DNA of 64,000 nt from an uncultured Verrucomicrobiota bacterium (lineage in GTDB: Bacteria > Verrucomicrobiota > Verrucomicrobiia > Verrucomicrobiales > Verrucomicrobiaceae). A model generated the notes under the pieces. The model did not search any database and was not told where the DNA came from. It worked only from the letters and a program-made list of their open reading frames with translations. The position numbers and the translations under genes are program-made. The stretch lies in contig CAILZI010000068.1 in NCBI GenBank assembly GCA_903838675.1, positions 1 to 64,000 of the forward strand, read 5' to 3'. This document shows, piece by piece, positions 43,779 to 53,322 of the stretch (position 1 is its first letter; every line of letters starts with the position of its first letter).

Positions 43779-44197
43779 TCATTCCCCCACGACACTGACC
43801 ACAATGCTCCGCGTGTGAGGAGCGCGGCGGTGCTCAAAGAGAAAGATGCCCTGCCATGTCCCTAGGGCGAGGCGGCCTTTGACCACGGGAATGACTTCAG
43901 AGGTGCGGGTCAGCGTCATGCGCAGGTGGCTGGGCATGTCATCCGGCCCTTCGTAGGTGTGAACGAAATAAGGGGTGTTCTCCGGCACGAGGTGATCAAA
44001 GAAACTGTGCAAGTCAGTACGTGCTGAAGGATCGGCATTCTCGTAGATTACCAGGCTGGCGCTCGTAGCTGCACGAAGACAGTGACAGTACCCGTGCGTA
44101 TGCCACTGGCGCGCACGATTTCCTGGCAGCGCTCGGTGATCTCGTAGGTGCCTTTGCCCCGGGTGGGTATGGAGAATTGATCAGCGTGTGCGGCCAT
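43779..44197 (-). pseudogene. YjbQ/UPF0047 family gene broken by a one-base frameshift
   Basis: From the ATG at 44197 the minus strand reads MAAHADQFSIPTRGKGTYEI and on to TVTVFVQ, then goes out of frame (LRAPAW and a stop). In another frame, the expected continuation TSASLVIYENADPSARTDL begins at once and runs to the family C-terminus LALGTWQGIFLFEHR and VVSVVGE (stop at 43779). One base is missing between 44067 and 44068, where a His codon before Thr-Ser-Ala is expected. Both halves together give about 139 residues, the normal family length. YjbQ proteins are small trimeric enzymes linked to thiamine phosphate synthesis. It is either a real loss or a sequencing error. Confidence 0.75.
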
Positions 44198-44252
44198 GAG
44201 AGAGGGGATGTTAAGTGGGGGGCTATCTACGTCTGCCGTCGGTATACAGCCA

Positions 44253-44286
44253 TAAAAATGCCATGTGACTCATCATCACATGGCAT
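44253..44286 (-). terminator. Terminator of the peroxiredoxin gene
   Basis: ATGCCATGTGA (44258-44268) pairs perfectly with TCACATGGCAT (44276-44286), 7-nt loop. Read on the minus strand it follows the peroxiredoxin stop by 25 nt and ends in TTTTT (complement of 44253-44258). Confidence 0.8.
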
Positions 44287-44311
44287 CTGATTTTTTGCGG
44301 CTGCAGGTCGA

Positions 44312-44782
44312 TTACGACAACTCAGCGAGCTTTGCCTTCACTGCGGCGAAGTCAGGAAGATCCTTCGGCGTCGCGGTCTGTTCGGCGTATTGGATGACGC
44401 CATTTTTGTCGATGACGAAAGCAGCACGGGCTGACGTGTCACCGATGCCGGCGAGGCCTGGGAAGAGGACATCGTAGGCTTTGGTGGTTTCCTTGTTCAG
44501 GTCGCTGACGAGGGTGATGCCGATCTTTTCCTTCAGCGCCCAGGCTTCCTGTGCGAAGGGGCTGTCCACGCTGATGCCGATGACCTCGGCGTTCAGGTCG
44601 CTGTAAGAGCTGAGACCTGCGGTGATGTCGCAGAGTTCCTGGGTGCAGACACCCGTGAAAGCGAGGGGGAAGAACAGAAGAACGGTGTTCTTGCCGGCTG
44701 GGAGCGAGACATCGCTGAGACCCGAAGCGGATTTCGATTTGAGAGTGAAGCCAGGGGCTTTGGAGCCAACGGAGAGTGCCAT
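44312..44782 (-). CDS. Peroxiredoxin (AhpC/TSA family, AhpE-like)
   Basis: 156 residues. The peroxidatic site is PLAFTGVCTQELC with Cys46, and a second Cys51 lies five residues on. VIGISVDSPFAQEAW and FVIDKNGVIQYAEQ are the usual fold markers. It reduces hydrogen peroxide and organic peroxides in the cytoplasm using a thiol donor. No dedicated reductase gene is adjacent. A terminator follows. Confidence 0.9.
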   Translation of the reverse strand: MALSVGSKAPGFTLKSKSASGLSDVSLPAGKNTVLLFFPLAFTGVCTQELCDITAGLSSYSDLNAEVIGISVDSPFAQEAWALKEKIGITLVSDLNKETTKAYDVLFPGLAGIGDTSARAAFVIDKNGVIQYAEQTATPKDLPDFAAVKAKLAELS

Positions 44783-44903
44783 AGAGGTTGTTTGGTTTTG
44801 GGTTGCGTTCAGGCCGGGTGGCCAGGAGTCCGGTTATCAAGGCCAGACTGGCCTTCAGGTCAATCTAACGTTGCTGCCCTCCTCATTGGATGCCCCGGAG
44901 GTT

Positions 44904-46331
44904 TTACGCCAGCGGAAGCAGTTCCTTGATCGGATCGCCAAAGGGCAGGATGGGCATCGGGCGGCCCTGGAAGTCATCAAAGGTGTCTTCCGGGTCGATG
45001 CCCAAATGCTGGTACACCGTGGCCCAGAGATCGTTGGGGCTCAGAGGACGCTCAATGGGGAATTCGGCCCGTGGATTCGTCGCGCCGATGACCTGCCCGG
45101 TCTGCATGCCGCCGCCGCTGACGATGAATGACATAGCATTCGGCCAGTGGTCGCGTCCGGGCTGGCTCACACCGGTCTGGGTGCCGAACTGCGTGTTGAT
45201 TCTGGGCGTGCGGCCAAACTCACCGGTGATGATGACGAGCACGTCTTTGTCCAGCCCGCGCTGGTGGATGTCCTCGATCAAGGCGGATGCCGCCTGATCA
45301 TACACGGGCATGCGCCAGCGGGCATCGGCATACATGTCGCAGTTCACCGCGTGGCTGTCCCAATTGTAGGTGCAGTTCTTCGGGATGGTTGTGGTGAAAG
45401 GATTTTCCCAGACCATCGTCACAAAACGGCAGCCTGCTTCGACAAGACGGCGCGCCATGAGACCGCGCTGGCCGTAGGTGCTGTAGCCGTAGCGCTCGCG
45501 TGTTTGGGCGGATTCCTTGGTCAGGTCAAAGGCATCCTGAACTGCGGGCGTGGTCAGCATGCCAAATGCTTTTTGACTGAAGCTGTCCATCGCCTCCATG
45601 AGGCCGCTGCGGTCCATCTCGCGCTGCAGATTGTCCATGCCCTTGAGCAGGTGCATGCGGTCATCCATGCGTGCCGCCATGTCAGGCGTCAGGCCGATGT
45701 TTTCGACTTTGAAATCTTTGGCGCTGGGATCTCCCACCACCATGAAGGGCGATGCGGAAGGTCCGAGATAGGCTGCGCCCATCGAGAAAATATCGATGCC
45801 GCTGCGACCGCGGTCCACGCCCGCCACGCAGGTCGGCATGGCCTGACCGGCGCGTTGCAGTTTGCGCGTGATGATCGACTGCACCGAAGGCGCATCGTTG
45901 ACGAATCCCACGGGTAGAGCGGGATTGCGCCCCGTCATGAAGCGCTTGTGGCCGCCGCCATGATCCGCGAACTCGTGATGCACGCTGCGGATGATGTTGA
46001 ACTTGTCGGCGATCTTCGCCTGCTTGGGAAACAGCTCACTTATGTGCGTGCCGGGCACCTTGGTGCGGATCGGATTGAGCACACCGCGGTATTCCACCGG
46101 GGCATTGGGCTTCATGTCATAGCTTTCAAGCTGCGACATGCCGCCCGGCAGCCAGACGAAGATGACGGACTTGTCCTTGAGCCGTTTTCCCGCCGTCTTG
46201 GCAATCGTCTCTGCGCGCAAGGTGTCGCTCAAGGACCAGCCCGTGAGTCCGAGAGTTCCCATGCTGAGAAAACTCCGCCGCGACAGCGGGCCGGAACAGC
46301 GTTGGGGAGAGGCGGATGACGAGAACGACAT
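44904..46331 (-). CDS. DUF1501 Tat-exported protein (sulfatase-like fold)
   Basis: 475 residues. The N-terminus has a twin-arginine signal, SRRSFLSMGTLGLTGW (Arg18-Arg19). The body follows the DUF1501 family, which shares the alkaline-phosphatase/sulfatase fold: VIFVWLPGGMSQLESYDMKP at the start, VVGDPSAKDFKVENIGL in the middle, VLVIITGEFGRTPRIN and GRDHWPNAMSFIVSGGGMQ near the end. Members are plentiful in Planctomycetes and Verrucomicrobia, mostly paired with DUF1549/DUF1553 or heme-binding partners; activity is unproven. It is last in a run after an esterase and a PVC dehydrogenase. Confidence 0.9.
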   Translation of the reverse strand: MSFSSSASPQRCSGPLSRRSFLSMGTLGLTGWSLSDTLRAETIAKTAGKRLKDKSVIFVWLPGGMSQLESYDMKPNAPVEYRGVLNPIRTKVPGTHISELFPKQAKIADKFNIIRSVHHEFADHGGGHKRFMTGRNPALPVGFVNDAPSVQSIITRKLQRAGQAMPTCVAGVDRGRSGIDIFSMGAAYLGPSASPFMVVGDPSAKDFKVENIGLTPDMAARMDDRMHLLKGMDNLQREMDRSGLMEAMDSFSQKAFGMLTTPAVQDAFDLTKESAQTRERYGYSTYGQRGLMARRLVEAGCRFVTMVWENPFTTTIPKNCTYNWDSHAVNCDMYADARWRMPVYDQAASALIEDIHQRGLDKDVLVIITGEFGRTPRINTQFGTQTGVSQPGRDHWPNAMSFIVSGGGMQTGQVIGATNPRAEFPIERPLSPNDLWATVYQHLGIDPEDTFDDFQGRPMPILPFGDPIKELLPLA

Positions 46332-46366
46332 GGATCAAACAAATACGTTAGTGGCCGCATGTACTT

Positions 46367-47296
46367 TCAGCGAGGCAGTTGAGCACCGGACGCGTTCCCA
46401 GCTGATAGGGCCGGGCTGAAAGTGAGCTGCTGCAGGAAATGATACAACGCCTGCTTCCATTCTGGGGCGTCGTGCTTGTGGTCGGTGACGTGCCATACAT
46501 GCTGAATACCCTGGGCCATCAGCCAGGCATGAAAGTCCTGGCTGATGGAGAAGAGCCCGTCCTTGCTGCCGCAGGAAAGCCAGAGCCGTTGGAGGTGCTT
46601 AGCCGCCCTGGCATCTGGCAGCAGTTCGGCGGGTTTGCGAGTGTTGGGTGCGGAGGAGAAGCCACCGACCCATGCAAAGAGCAAGGGATGACCCAGACCG
46701 AAATTCAGCGCCTGACCGCCGCCCATGGAGAGGCCGGCCAGGGCGCGATGTTCGCGGTCCGCCTGCACGGCATAGTGCGCCTCGATGGTCGGGATCACAT
46801 CCTCCAGCAGATCGTGCTCAAAGAACGCAAAGGCCGGCGCGTGCTTGAAGACATCGCCGGTGGGCCGGTCGTTTTTCTGTGCGCGGCCGTTTGGCATGAC
46901 CACGATCATCGGCACTGCTTTCCCATCGGCGAGGAGGTTGTCCAGCAGCACATCAGGCTGTGCAAAACGCTCCCACTCCGTTTCATCACCACCAATGCCG
47001 TGAAGGAGGTACAAGACCGGGAGTTTGTTCGCTGGCGTGTATCCCGGTGGCGTGTACACATTCATCCGCCGCCGTGCGCCCACGGTCTTGGAGTTGTACT
47101 CGATCATGGTCAGCTTCCCGTGCGGGATGCCCTCCCGCCTGTTGTCCCAGCCGTCGGGGGGCGGGGAAAAGGCGGGTTTGTCATCCTCCTTCAGCACGAT
47201 GGGCCCCCACGTCTTGCGCGGCTCGCTTTCGATCGACTGCGACAAAGCAGGGAAGGTGAGCAGGGGCAGCAGCAGGGCGCGCGCGATGAAGTTCAT
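46367..47296 (-). CDS. Secreted esterase of the esterase-D/feruloyl-esterase-like group
   Basis: 309 residues from the ATG at 47296. A signal peptide (MNFIARALLLPLLTFPALS) is followed by an alpha/beta-hydrolase: VYTPPGYTPANKLPVLYLLHG forms the oxyanion region, ALAGLSMGGGQALNF holds the nucleophile Ser190, and VTDHKHDAPEWKQALYHF gives the His. It resembles enzymes cleaving aromatic or acetyl esters from plant polysaccharides. Its start lies 2 nt after the stop of the dehydrogenase gene upstream, so the two are co-translated; DUF1501 follows after 35 nt. Confidence 0.88.
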   Translation of the reverse strand: MNFIARALLLPLLTFPALSQSIESEPRKTWGPIVLKEDDKPAFSPPPDGWDNRREGIPHGKLTMIEYNSKTVGARRRMNVYTPPGYTPANKLPVLYLLHGIGGDETEWERFAQPDVLLDNLLADGKAVPMIVVMPNGRAQKNDRPTGDVFKHAPAFAFFEHDLLEDVIPTIEAHYAVQADREHRALAGLSMGGGQALNFGLGHPLLFAWVGGFSSAPNTRKPAELLPDARAAKHLQRLWLSCGSKDGLFSISQDFHAWLMAQGIQHVWHVTDHKHDAPEWKQALYHFLQQLTFSPALSAGNASGAQLPR

Positions 47297-47298
47297 GG

Positions 47299-50097
47299 TC
47301 ACTTCAGGCTCATGATGAACGCCTTCACATCGGCGAACTCCTGGGGCTTCAAGATAAGGTTCATCGGCGGCATGGGGCTGATCGGCGTTGCGGTGTAGCC
47401 TTCGGCGAGTTTGGCGTTTGGATTGACCAAGCTTTCGAGGATGTAGGCGGCATCTTTGCGCGTGGCTACGCCATCCAGCGCAGGGCCGACAGCGCTGCCC
47501 TGGCCTTTGAGCATGTGGCAGTTTTTGCAGGCGGCCACGGGATGCTCCCAGAAGATTTTTTCGCCGCGCTTCACATCGCCGACGAGCTTGGATTCATCGT
47601 CCTCGATTTCAGGGATCATTTCCACCAAGCGCACGTCATCAAAGTAGGTGTCGCCTTTGCCCACGTGAAGGAGGTTGATGCTCGCCTTGTCGCGTGCTCT
47701 GCTGTTGAAGGTCACTTCGACTTCGGTCCAGTCCTGCGTGCGCTTGACTGACGAGGTCTCCGCACGGCCGATGTGGTCGTTGAGGCTGGCCTTGCCACGG
47801 AAACCGTGGGTTTTGATCCAGGCGCTGAGCTTGTATTCCGTGTTCGGCTTCAGCGGAACGCCGGCAAAGAAGCTGGTGTCGGCATCATCGCGGGTGATGA
47901 CGCGGAAAGCCTGCTTGCCACTATGGATCATCTTCTCATCGGTGACGATGCTCCACTCGGCTCCGGCATTGCCGGGCTTGGTGCCGTAGTTGCGCTGCTT
48001 CCAGCCGGTCGGTGTTTTGGCGCCTTCAGCCACTTCTTCAAAGCCTGCGTTTGGCAGCAGGTTCGGTCCTTCCTTGTAGTTCAGCGCCTTGTGCTTTCTG
48101 CCCAGCATCTTGGAGGCTTCGGCCAGCCATTCGTCATTCTTCACCACGGAGTCAGCGGCCAGTTTTTTCACCAGTGTCTGGATCTCCGGCGTGGTAGGGA
48201 AGTCGGCGAGCCTGACGAAGGCGGCGAGGCGGGTGTGCAGGTCGGGATCGCTGATGACGCCGGTGCCGAAGAGCAGTGACTGCGCTTTGGCATCGCTGCC
48301 GAGAGCGCGAACGGCATTGCGGCGCAGCTTGGCGTCTTTGGAAAGCAGCGCAGCCTTGTGCGTGGATTCATCCAGCAGGCCCATGCCTTGAAGAGTCCAC
48401 AGCGCATGAATGGCGGCTGGGCCCGCTTCCGGATCAGTCACCGTGCGTTGCAATCCGCGGTCGATGTGGGTCCCATCCACACTTTCGCTGCTTTCAACCA
48501 TCTGGCGTTGCGCGGTGAGGCGGGCACACTGCGTGCTTGCGGTCAAAGAGGGTTTCTCCGCTTGTGGATTCGTGCCTTTGGCAACGACGCGATAAATGCG
48601 TCCACGGCTGTGATCGCGCAGATCATTCTCATGGGCGCCGCCTTTGCCGGTGGTGGCTACGAAGCCTCCGCGCTCGATGCTGGGCGTGGGATTGTGCTGG
48701 ATGATGAAGTTTTGGAAATCGGCTACCCATACCGCGCCGTCGGGGCCGACTTCGGCATAGACCGGGGAGTTCCATTCATCGGTGCTGGCGTAGAGGTTCA
48801 TGAAGTCGAGCGCCTTCCAGCCTGCGCCTTCGGGCTGCACATCGAAGAGAGAGACGACCTTCATTGTTGGTTCGCAGACCATGGCCTTGCCCTGGAAGCG
48901 CTTTGGCAGGTTGTCGCTGTAGATGAAGCTGCTGCCTGCCGCTGCGGTGTAACCGCCGAAGACATCCACCTGACGGAAGTTGGGGGTGATGGTGTGGCAG
49001 GCTTCGACGATGTTGATCTTCTTTGCCGTCATGCCGCGTGAGCCTTCGGGGTAGGCCGTCGCGGGGATGCCGCCAAAGAAGATGGGCGCGCCGTTTGCAG
49101 TGCCGCCGAATTGGTCGCCCGCATCATTGGTGCTGTGCGCCCAGGAGTTGTTGGTGAACTGATGCAGAAACTCGATTGCACTGCCGTCAGACTTGAAACG
49201 ATAGGTGCCCATGGCGAACTGATGCTTTTTGCCGCCGACGTAACCTTCGATGCCGCTGTAGCCCACGCAGCCGTAGAGCCAGTTGTCGAAGCCGTAGTGG
49301 AGATTGCTGGCCTGAGCATGCGTGTCGCGGATGCCCCAGCAGTCGATCACGGTTTCACGCACATCGGCTTTGTCATCGCCATTGGTGTCTTTGAGAAAGA
49401 TGAACTTCGGCGGCTGGCTGACGATGATGCCGCCACGTGCAAAGACGATGCCCGTGGGCAGGTTGAGCTTGTCGGCGAAGACGGTGAACTTGTCGGCCTT
49501 GCCATCGCCATCCGTGTCCTCGCAGATCTTGATGCTGTCCTGGCCTTCGCCGCTGTCGGTGACGCCATGCGGGTAGTCGCGCGTCTCCACCACCCAGCAG
49601 CGGCCACGCTCATCCCACGCGAAGGCGATGGGCTTGGCGATGTCCGGTTCACTGGCGAAGAGTTTCAGTTCGCAATCGGCCGGCACCTGCGTGCGCTCCA
49701 TGCTGGCCTTGACGCTCATTGGCAGTTGCAGCGTGAGCGGCTCCGGGCGCTTTTCGTAGTTGGCTACCTGCGGATGTTTTTTGCGCTCCTCGGGATCGCG
49801 CTGCTTCAAGAAGGCTTCATAACTGGCTTTGCGCTCGGCGCTGAGTTTGGAGAGGATGGCATCGCGGCTCAAATCGCTGCCGGGTTTGACGATGAGGTCG
49901 TAATCGCCGGCGGTTAGTTCCTCTTTGGCATAATCAAACCAGATCGCATCGCGTCCCAGGTCACGCATGGCTTCATGCAGTGGACCGACGGCGGACTGTT
50001 CCTTGCCCTCAGCATCCAGATACAGCACGCGGATGGGGCCGGTGGGTGCAGCATGGGCTAAAACGGCGGTGAAGAGGATGAGCAGGATTGCTTTCAT
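47299..50097 (-). CDS. PVC-type membrane-bound dehydrogenase with heme-binding cytochrome c domain
   Basis: 932 residues. Order: signal peptide (MKAILLILFTAVLAHA); a short domain (about 20-80) reading like a ThuA fragment (IRVLYLDAEGKEQSAVGPLH); a beta-propeller of the sugar-dehydrogenase type (about 130-510) with Ca-binding-like DTDGDGKADKF and DTNGDDKADV; a HEAT-like helical part; a carbohydrate-binding-like module (NLLPNAGFEEVAEGAKTPTG, about 670-820); and a C-terminal heme domain with CKNCH at 857-861. The family is characteristic of Planctomycetes and Verrucomicrobia and probably oxidises a sugar-derived substrate in the periplasm. First gene of the run with the esterase and DUF1501. Confidence 0.88.
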   Translation of the reverse strand: MKAILLILFTAVLAHAAPTGPIRVLYLDAEGKEQSAVGPLHEAMRDLGRDAIWFDYAKEELTAGDYDLIVKPGSDLSRDAILSKLSAERKASYEAFLKQRDPEERKKHPQVANYEKRPEPLTLQLPMSVKASMERTQVPADCELKLFASEPDIAKPIAFAWDERGRCWVVETRDYPHGVTDSGEGQDSIKICEDTDGDGKADKFTVFADKLNLPTGIVFARGGIIVSQPPKFIFLKDTNGDDKADVRETVIDCWGIRDTHAQASNLHYGFDNWLYGCVGYSGIEGYVGGKKHQFAMGTYRFKSDGSAIEFLHQFTNNSWAHSTNDAGDQFGGTANGAPIFFGGIPATAYPEGSRGMTAKKINIVEACHTITPNFRQVDVFGGYTAAAGSSFIYSDNLPKRFQGKAMVCEPTMKVVSLFDVQPEGAGWKALDFMNLYASTDEWNSPVYAEVGPDGAVWVADFQNFIIQHNPTPSIERGGFVATTGKGGAHENDLRDHSRGRIYRVVAKGTNPQAEKPSLTASTQCARLTAQRQMVESSESVDGTHIDRGLQRTVTDPEAGPAAIHALWTLQGMGLLDESTHKAALLSKDAKLRRNAVRALGSDAKAQSLLFGTGVISDPDLHTRLAAFVRLADFPTTPEIQTLVKKLAADSVVKNDEWLAEASKMLGRKHKALNYKEGPNLLPNAGFEEVAEGAKTPTGWKQRNYGTKPGNAGAEWSIVTDEKMIHSGKQAFRVITRDDADTSFFAGVPLKPNTEYKLSAWIKTHGFRGKASLNDHIGRAETSSVKRTQDWTEVEVTFNSRARDKASINLLHVGKGDTYFDDVRLVEMIPEIEDDESKLVGDVKRGEKIFWEHPVAACKNCHMLKGQGSAVGPALDGVATRKDAAYILESLVNPNAKLAEGYTATPISPMPPMNLILKPQEFADVKAFIMSLK

Positions 50098-50238
50098 GGT
50101 TGGTGAATTGGATTATCGCCCGAAATAACGCCATCTGACCAGTCTGATGTGCGGACAACTTTTGGGAGGAATCGGACGTGACCAAATTGATGGAATGTAC
50201 ATTTGGCTTTTCGTCTGGCGACGGCATGATCCCGGCCC

Positions 50239-51933
50239 GTGACTGATACCAAACGCCTGCGCCTGTTCATGTTCATCGCCCCGCTGCTCAGCGGTGTGAT
50301 TCTGATGTTTGCCTTTCCAGGCTGGAACTCCAACCTTGCAGTCTGGCTCTGGCTCTTTCCTCTGCTTGCCGTCCTGTGGCCGTGGAAGAATTTCGACGGT
50401 GTCAAAGTGCGCCCGTTCTGGCGCGGTTATCTTGCCGGCTTCGCCTTCTTTCTGCCCAACCTGAAATGGGTGCATCATTCAGCGCGTGTCAGGCTTGGCG
50501 GAGCGGTGGATGACACCTGGGTGGGGTTGGGACCGGAGCTGCTGGGACTGGGGGCGCTGATTGGCCTTGCTGGCTACTGCGCGGTTTACTTCGGGCTGTG
50601 GGCCTGGTTCACGCATCGTTTTGCCAGACCGAACATGACCACGCTGACCAAGGATGCGTGGTGGCCCAGCACGCTGCATTCTCTGGCCTGTTCATTTCTC
50701 GCAGCGGCGGCATGGGTCGCGTGTGAGTGGCTGCGCAGCACGACGGTCTTCACTGGCTTTGGCTGGAACGGCCTTGGTGTGGCGATGCATGGGAATCTGC
50801 CACTGATCCAGGCGGCGGATTTGGTGGGCGTCTTTGGTCTGTCCTTCCTCCCGGTCTTCGTAGCCTGCACGGCTTGGAACACCTTGACGCGCCTCATCAC
50901 CGCCTATCGCGGGGATGGGACGTGCAAGACCCGGCTCGATTTCACCGTGGCGTTGATCCTGATGCTCTGCACGGCGGGTTATGGCATGCTGAAGCTCACG
51001 GAGAAAGAGCCGGACTCCATCACGGTGCGCACGGTTCTGGTGCAGCCCAATGTGGCGCTGGTGGATGCTGCCACTGGCAGGCTGGCTGAACAAACCTATC
51101 AGCACCTCGATCAGTTCACGCGCATGTATGGCACGGCGAAGGAAGGCAAGACCTCCACTGACCTCATCATCTGGCCGGAAAGCTCACTGCCGATTCATCT
51201 GGATTACAAAGGCCCCATACTCCCGGAGGACTATCATAAGAATTACCTCGATGACATGCTGCATGCAGGAGACTTCAGCCTGCTGTTTGGCACGGAGCTG
51301 TTTGAAAGTGATGAAATTGGGCATGTGTCCGCCGTGCTGTTCCGAGGCAACTCCGCGCATCGGCAGGATTACAACAAAGTACACTTGGTGCCCTTCGGCG
51401 AGTACCTGCCGCTGAAAGACATCCCGCCGTTCTCGCTTTTTCGCAGCATGTTTGAGGGGGCTTTCACACCGGGGGACAAAATCGAGCCGCTGCTGCTGGA
51501 GCAGCCGCAGGTGCAGATCATTCCGCTCATCTGCTTTGAAGACACCGTGGGCAGTCTGGCGCGCAGGTTTGTGCGCGGGGCGCCGCAGATGATCGTGAAC
51601 ATCACCAATGATGGCTGGTTCCTGCAAAGTGAAGAGCCTGAAGTGCACATGACGAATGCGCTCTTCCGTGCCATCGAGCTGCGCCGCCCCATGGTGCGTG
51701 CCACCAATACGGGCGTGAGCTGCTTCATCGACACCTGCGGTCGTGTCACCGCCAAACTCAGTGATCCCGATACCGGCTTGTCCTTCATCGAAGGAACGCT
51801 GCCTGGCGAGGTCAAAGTGCCGCGTGTGGGGCACATCACGCTCTATGCACGGTTTGGCGACTGGTTTGCGCTGACGCTGCTGGGCATCTGCGTGGTCGTG
51901 TGGCTGATCAGAAGAAAAGGGCTTCGGGCGTAA
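50239..51933 (+). CDS. lnt: Apolipoprotein N-acyltransferase
   Basis: 564 residues from a GTG start (the nearby ATG at 50226 hits a stop after six codons). About six membrane segments precede a nitrilase-like periplasmic domain with the catalytic triad: Glu314 in IIWPESSLP, Lys380 in YNKVHLVPFGEYLP and Cys432 in PLICFEDT. A last membrane helix and basic tail follow. It adds the third acyl chain to outer-membrane lipoproteins, which is relevant for lipoproteins such as the RND adaptor. It converges on the 51940-53244 gene with only a 6-nt gap. Confidence 0.93.
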   Translation: MTDTKRLRLFMFIAPLLSGVILMFAFPGWNSNLAVWLWLFPLLAVLWPWKNFDGVKVRPFWRGYLAGFAFFLPNLKWVHHSARVRLGGAVDDTWVGLGPELLGLGALIGLAGYCAVYFGLWAWFTHRFARPNMTTLTKDAWWPSTLHSLACSFLAAAAWVACEWLRSTTVFTGFGWNGLGVAMHGNLPLIQAADLVGVFGLSFLPVFVACTAWNTLTRLITAYRGDGTCKTRLDFTVALILMLCTAGYGMLKLTEKEPDSITVRTVLVQPNVALVDAATGRLAEQTYQHLDQFTRMYGTAKEGKTSTDLIIWPESSLPIHLDYKGPILPEDYHKNYLDDMLHAGDFSLLFGTELFESDEIGHVSAVLFRGNSAHRQDYNKVHLVPFGEYLPLKDIPPFSLFRSMFEGAFTPGDKIEPLLLEQPQVQIIPLICFEDTVGSLARRFVRGAPQMIVNITNDGWFLQSEEPEVHMTNALFRAIELRRPMVRATNTGVSCFIDTCGRVTAKLSDPDTGLSFIEGTLPGEVKVPRVGHITLYARFGDWFALTLLGICVVVWLIRRKGLRA

Positions 51934-51939
51934 TTGGGA

Positions 51940-53244
51940 TCAATCACCTCTCCACCAGGAACGCCATGTGGGGTGGGGTTTGGGATCGCGCTGAGATTGC
52001 AGCGGTCCCGGAAAGTGTGCGTCATTGGCAGCTTCCGCAGGCGGAGGAGCGCTGACTTCGTCGGAGAAAGGCTTGCCGAAGCTGGCAGGGTTAAATTTGG
52101 ATTTCGCGGCGACGGCGTTCTGCGTCGGCGCACGCGGACGCAAAATGATCTCGGCTTCAACCACGGTGCTCGTCGCCTGAGTCTGAACTGGAACTGAGGG
52201 CGTCGCAGCAAACACCTTGGGCTCAGGCTGCCAGGGGTTTTCGGGCATGGCTGCCAGGGGCGAATCAAAAGATGCGTCTCCAGGAGCCGCAAGCTCTACC
52301 GGGATCTCCGGTGCAGTAACTGCAACAGGGGGAGGCTCAATCAGTGGCTCGGCTCTCAGCATGGGGGCCTCAGCGGACGGCGTCGGCGGTGTCAGTGGCG
52401 GCACGGGTTCAATCGTGGGAGCGACCTTGATTTCATCCGGGAATGCGGCCCCCTGGAACACCGAAGTGGAAAAAAAGAGCGGTGGTCCTGGCTCTTCCTG
52501 CCGCAGAGGAGCCGTGGAGAACATGTGCGAGCGCGGCGGCTCCTGTTTGGTGATGGGGACCTCCTGCCGCACCGGAGTGCTGAAGTACAAGCTGCCAGCC
52601 GGGGCTACGTAGGGCGCGGGATCGTTCAAGCTCGGCATGGGATCAACACCGAGAGTCCACGCGGCATCTGCGGCAGCGGGAGGCGAGGGCTCCAATGACT
52701 GCTGCGGGGGAAGGGGAGCTTCCTGCTCGTCTTCCGCTTGTTCCTCTTCGACTCGCTCCATCTCTGGGGCAGGCTCTGGAAGCGGCTGCGGCGCGGGTTC
52801 CGTGAGACCGGCAAAGGAATCGTTGCCGGGTGATGGAACGGCGGAAAATTCGTCGGCATCATCCAAAAGAAAGGATCCCGGATGATAGTCATCTTCGGGC
52901 TCTTCTGCAGGAGGGAGGTCAGCCTTGGAGAAATCAATGACAGGAGCCTGCTCTTCGCGAATGATCTGGCGGGAAAGCCACTCCTCCACCTGATGCTGCG
53001 CAGGGTTTTCAGGCTGAGGTACAGGCTGTGGCTGGGGCTGAGGTCTGGCAGGTGGAGCGGCGGTCTTTTTCTGATTCAGCAGCGCCAGCGCAGCCGCGCC
53101 TGCAGCGAGAAACAAGGGGGCTTTGCCGAGGCGTGAGCCAATGACTCCGCCAATCGCAGTGACAGCAAGGATTGCCAACGGGCCAGGCTGATGACTGGTG
53201 CGTTGCGGCTGGTCTGACGTCATGTCTTCGGAAGCCGTGCTCAT
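51940..53244 (-). CDS. Proline/acid-rich membrane-anchored protein of unknown function
   Basis: 434 residues. A short basic N-terminus leads to a hydrophobic stretch at about 22-58 (GPLAILAVTAIGGVIGSRLG and following, possibly two crossings) and then a long disordered tail rich in Pro, Glu, Ala and Gln, with repeats such as FSTPVRQE, FSTAPLRQE and FFSTSVFQ. The end is basic (HPTWRSWWRGD). The repeated FST..Rxx-E units may be short binding motifs. No domain is recognised. It is the last gene of the minus-strand PilT cluster. Confidence 0.65.
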   Translation of the reverse strand: MSTASEDMTSDQPQRTSHQPGPLAILAVTAIGGVIGSRLGKAPLFLAAGAAALALLNQKKTAAPPARPQPQPQPVPQPENPAQHQVEEWLSRQIIREEQAPVIDFSKADLPPAEEPEDDYHPGSFLLDDADEFSAVPSPGNDSFAGLTEPAPQPLPEPAPEMERVEEEQAEDEQEAPLPPQQSLEPSPPAAADAAWTLGVDPMPSLNDPAPYVAPAGSLYFSTPVRQEVPITKQEPPRSHMFSTAPLRQEEPGPPLFFSTSVFQGAAFPDEIKVAPTIEPVPPLTPPTPSAEAPMLRAEPLIEPPPVAVTAPEIPVELAAPGDASFDSPLAAMPENPWQPEPKVFAATPSVPVQTQATSTVVEAEIILRPRAPTQNAVAAKSKFNPASFGKPFSDEVSAPPPAEAANDAHFPGPLQSQRDPKPHPTWRSWWRGD

Positions 53245-53322
53245 CCTTGAATTAGAACGATGTTAATTCACCGCAGATGCTGCGGCAAGACTCAACTGGC
53301 TTCGCGGCACTTCCGCGTCTGC

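Noticed and set aside
44839..44855. Small hairpin AAGGCC-AGACT-GGCCTT as terminator of the DUF1501 run
   Set aside because: Six-bp stem with no T-run on the relevant strand; too weak to call.
53271..53285. Hairpin CCGCAG-ATG-CTGCGG between pilT and the Pro-rich gene
   Set aside because: Short loop and no T-tract; probably chance.
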